Source: Chishuiella changwenlii (GTDB lineage Bacteria; Bacteroidota; Bacteroidia; Flavobacteriales; Weeksellaceae). From it: DNA of 64,000 nucleotides. The stretch spans positions 62,001 to 126,000 of the forward strand of contig NZ_FRBH01000003.1 of NCBI RefSeq assembly GCF_900142565.1. Reading direction: 5' to 3'. Shown piece after piece: positions 63,893 through 64,000 of the stretch; the first letter of the stretch is position 1, and every line of letters begins with the position of its first letter. The notes under the pieces are model-generated. The model was given only the letters and a program-made list of their open reading frames with translations, had not been told where the DNA came from and searched no databases. A program made the translations under genes and the position numbers.

Positions 63893-64000
63893 ATGAAATA
63901 CTCAAATTTTATTTTTTTCTTGTTAATACCATTTTTTGGTTTTTCACAAGAAGCCCCAAGTTTAACCAAAAACTTAGAATTAAAATTAGCAATTGGCCAG
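63893..64000 (+). CDS. outer-membrane protein, copy 2, cut by the window end
   Basis: 36 residues visible, MKYSNFIFFLLIPFFGFSQ and onward, nearly identical to the first copy apart from a few substitutions (I to F, AGV to LAI). The 20 bp before the start are also duplicated. A tandem duplication with a period of about 574 bp. Confidence 0.8.
   Translation, partial: MKYSNFIFFLLIPFFGFSQEAPSLTKNLELKLAIGQ

Overview
The window looks like chromosome of a flavobacterium (Bacteroidota, perhaps Weeksellaceae). The DNA is very AT-rich. Several promoters fit the Bacteroidota form TTG-N17-TAnnTTTG. There is a TonB-dependent receptor, SDR-type fructuronate reductase, a soluble acyl-ACP desaturase and cytochrome bd. 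Genus assignment is inference only.

Layout. (1) 1-4170, housekeeping: FabH-like synthase, chorismate synthase, a TPR protein and methylmalonyl-CoA epimerase. (2) 4178-4355, two identical tandem tRNAs (anticodon CAT). (3) 4313-31743, a 27.4-kb integrative mobilizable element in the second tRNA. It is bounded by 44-bp direct repeats of the tRNA 3' half, and a tyrosine recombinase lies next to the right repeat. Its left part is a mobility/replication module: excisionase-like HTH, RepA-like ATPase, an origin-like array of TCCGA inverted repeats, a Zn-finger/Toprim primase-like protein, hairpins resembling oriT and a MobV relaxase. The rest is defence cargo: a type II CBASS operon (CD-NTase ending in glycine, Cap2, Cap3, and a PD-(D/E)XK-like putative effector), a KAP membrane NTPase, a Fic protein, a type I restriction-modification system and a large YobI-like membrane NTPase. 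(4) 31744-36133, a two-gene unit (PD-(D/E)XK-like nuclease plus a TPR/HEPN protein) that ends at another remnant of the same integrase. Three copies of the integrase 3' end (18515, 30322, 36091) divide the region into three cargo modules, which suggests repeated insertion and partial deletion at one tRNA.

(5) 36303-48431, a complete glucuronide/glucuronate pathway: secreted beta-glucuronidase and TonB-dependent receptor, KdgA and KdgK on the minus strand, and UxuB, UxuA, UxaC and an ExuT-like transporter on the plus strand, followed by a LacI-family regulator. Two intergenic regions share a TACGAAAACG box and a GTGTA-N5-TACAC palindrome, plausible operators for that regulator. (6) 48528-58000, redox/stress genes next to three AraC-family regulators: aldo/keto reductase, NTF2-like and DJ-1/PfpI proteins, a cupin-carboxymuconolactone decarboxylase fusion, zinc alcohol dehydrogenase and an SDR. 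(7) 58000-64000, intergenic repeats, then a lipoprotein, PlsC-type acyltransferase, acyl-ACP desaturase, cydAB, and a tandemly duplicated small outer-membrane protein gene whose second copy is cut by the window end.

The parts most worth testing are the nuclease/HEPN pair, the CBASS operon with its unusual effector, the 119-bp structured element after the relaxase, and the integrase-punctuated island architecture.
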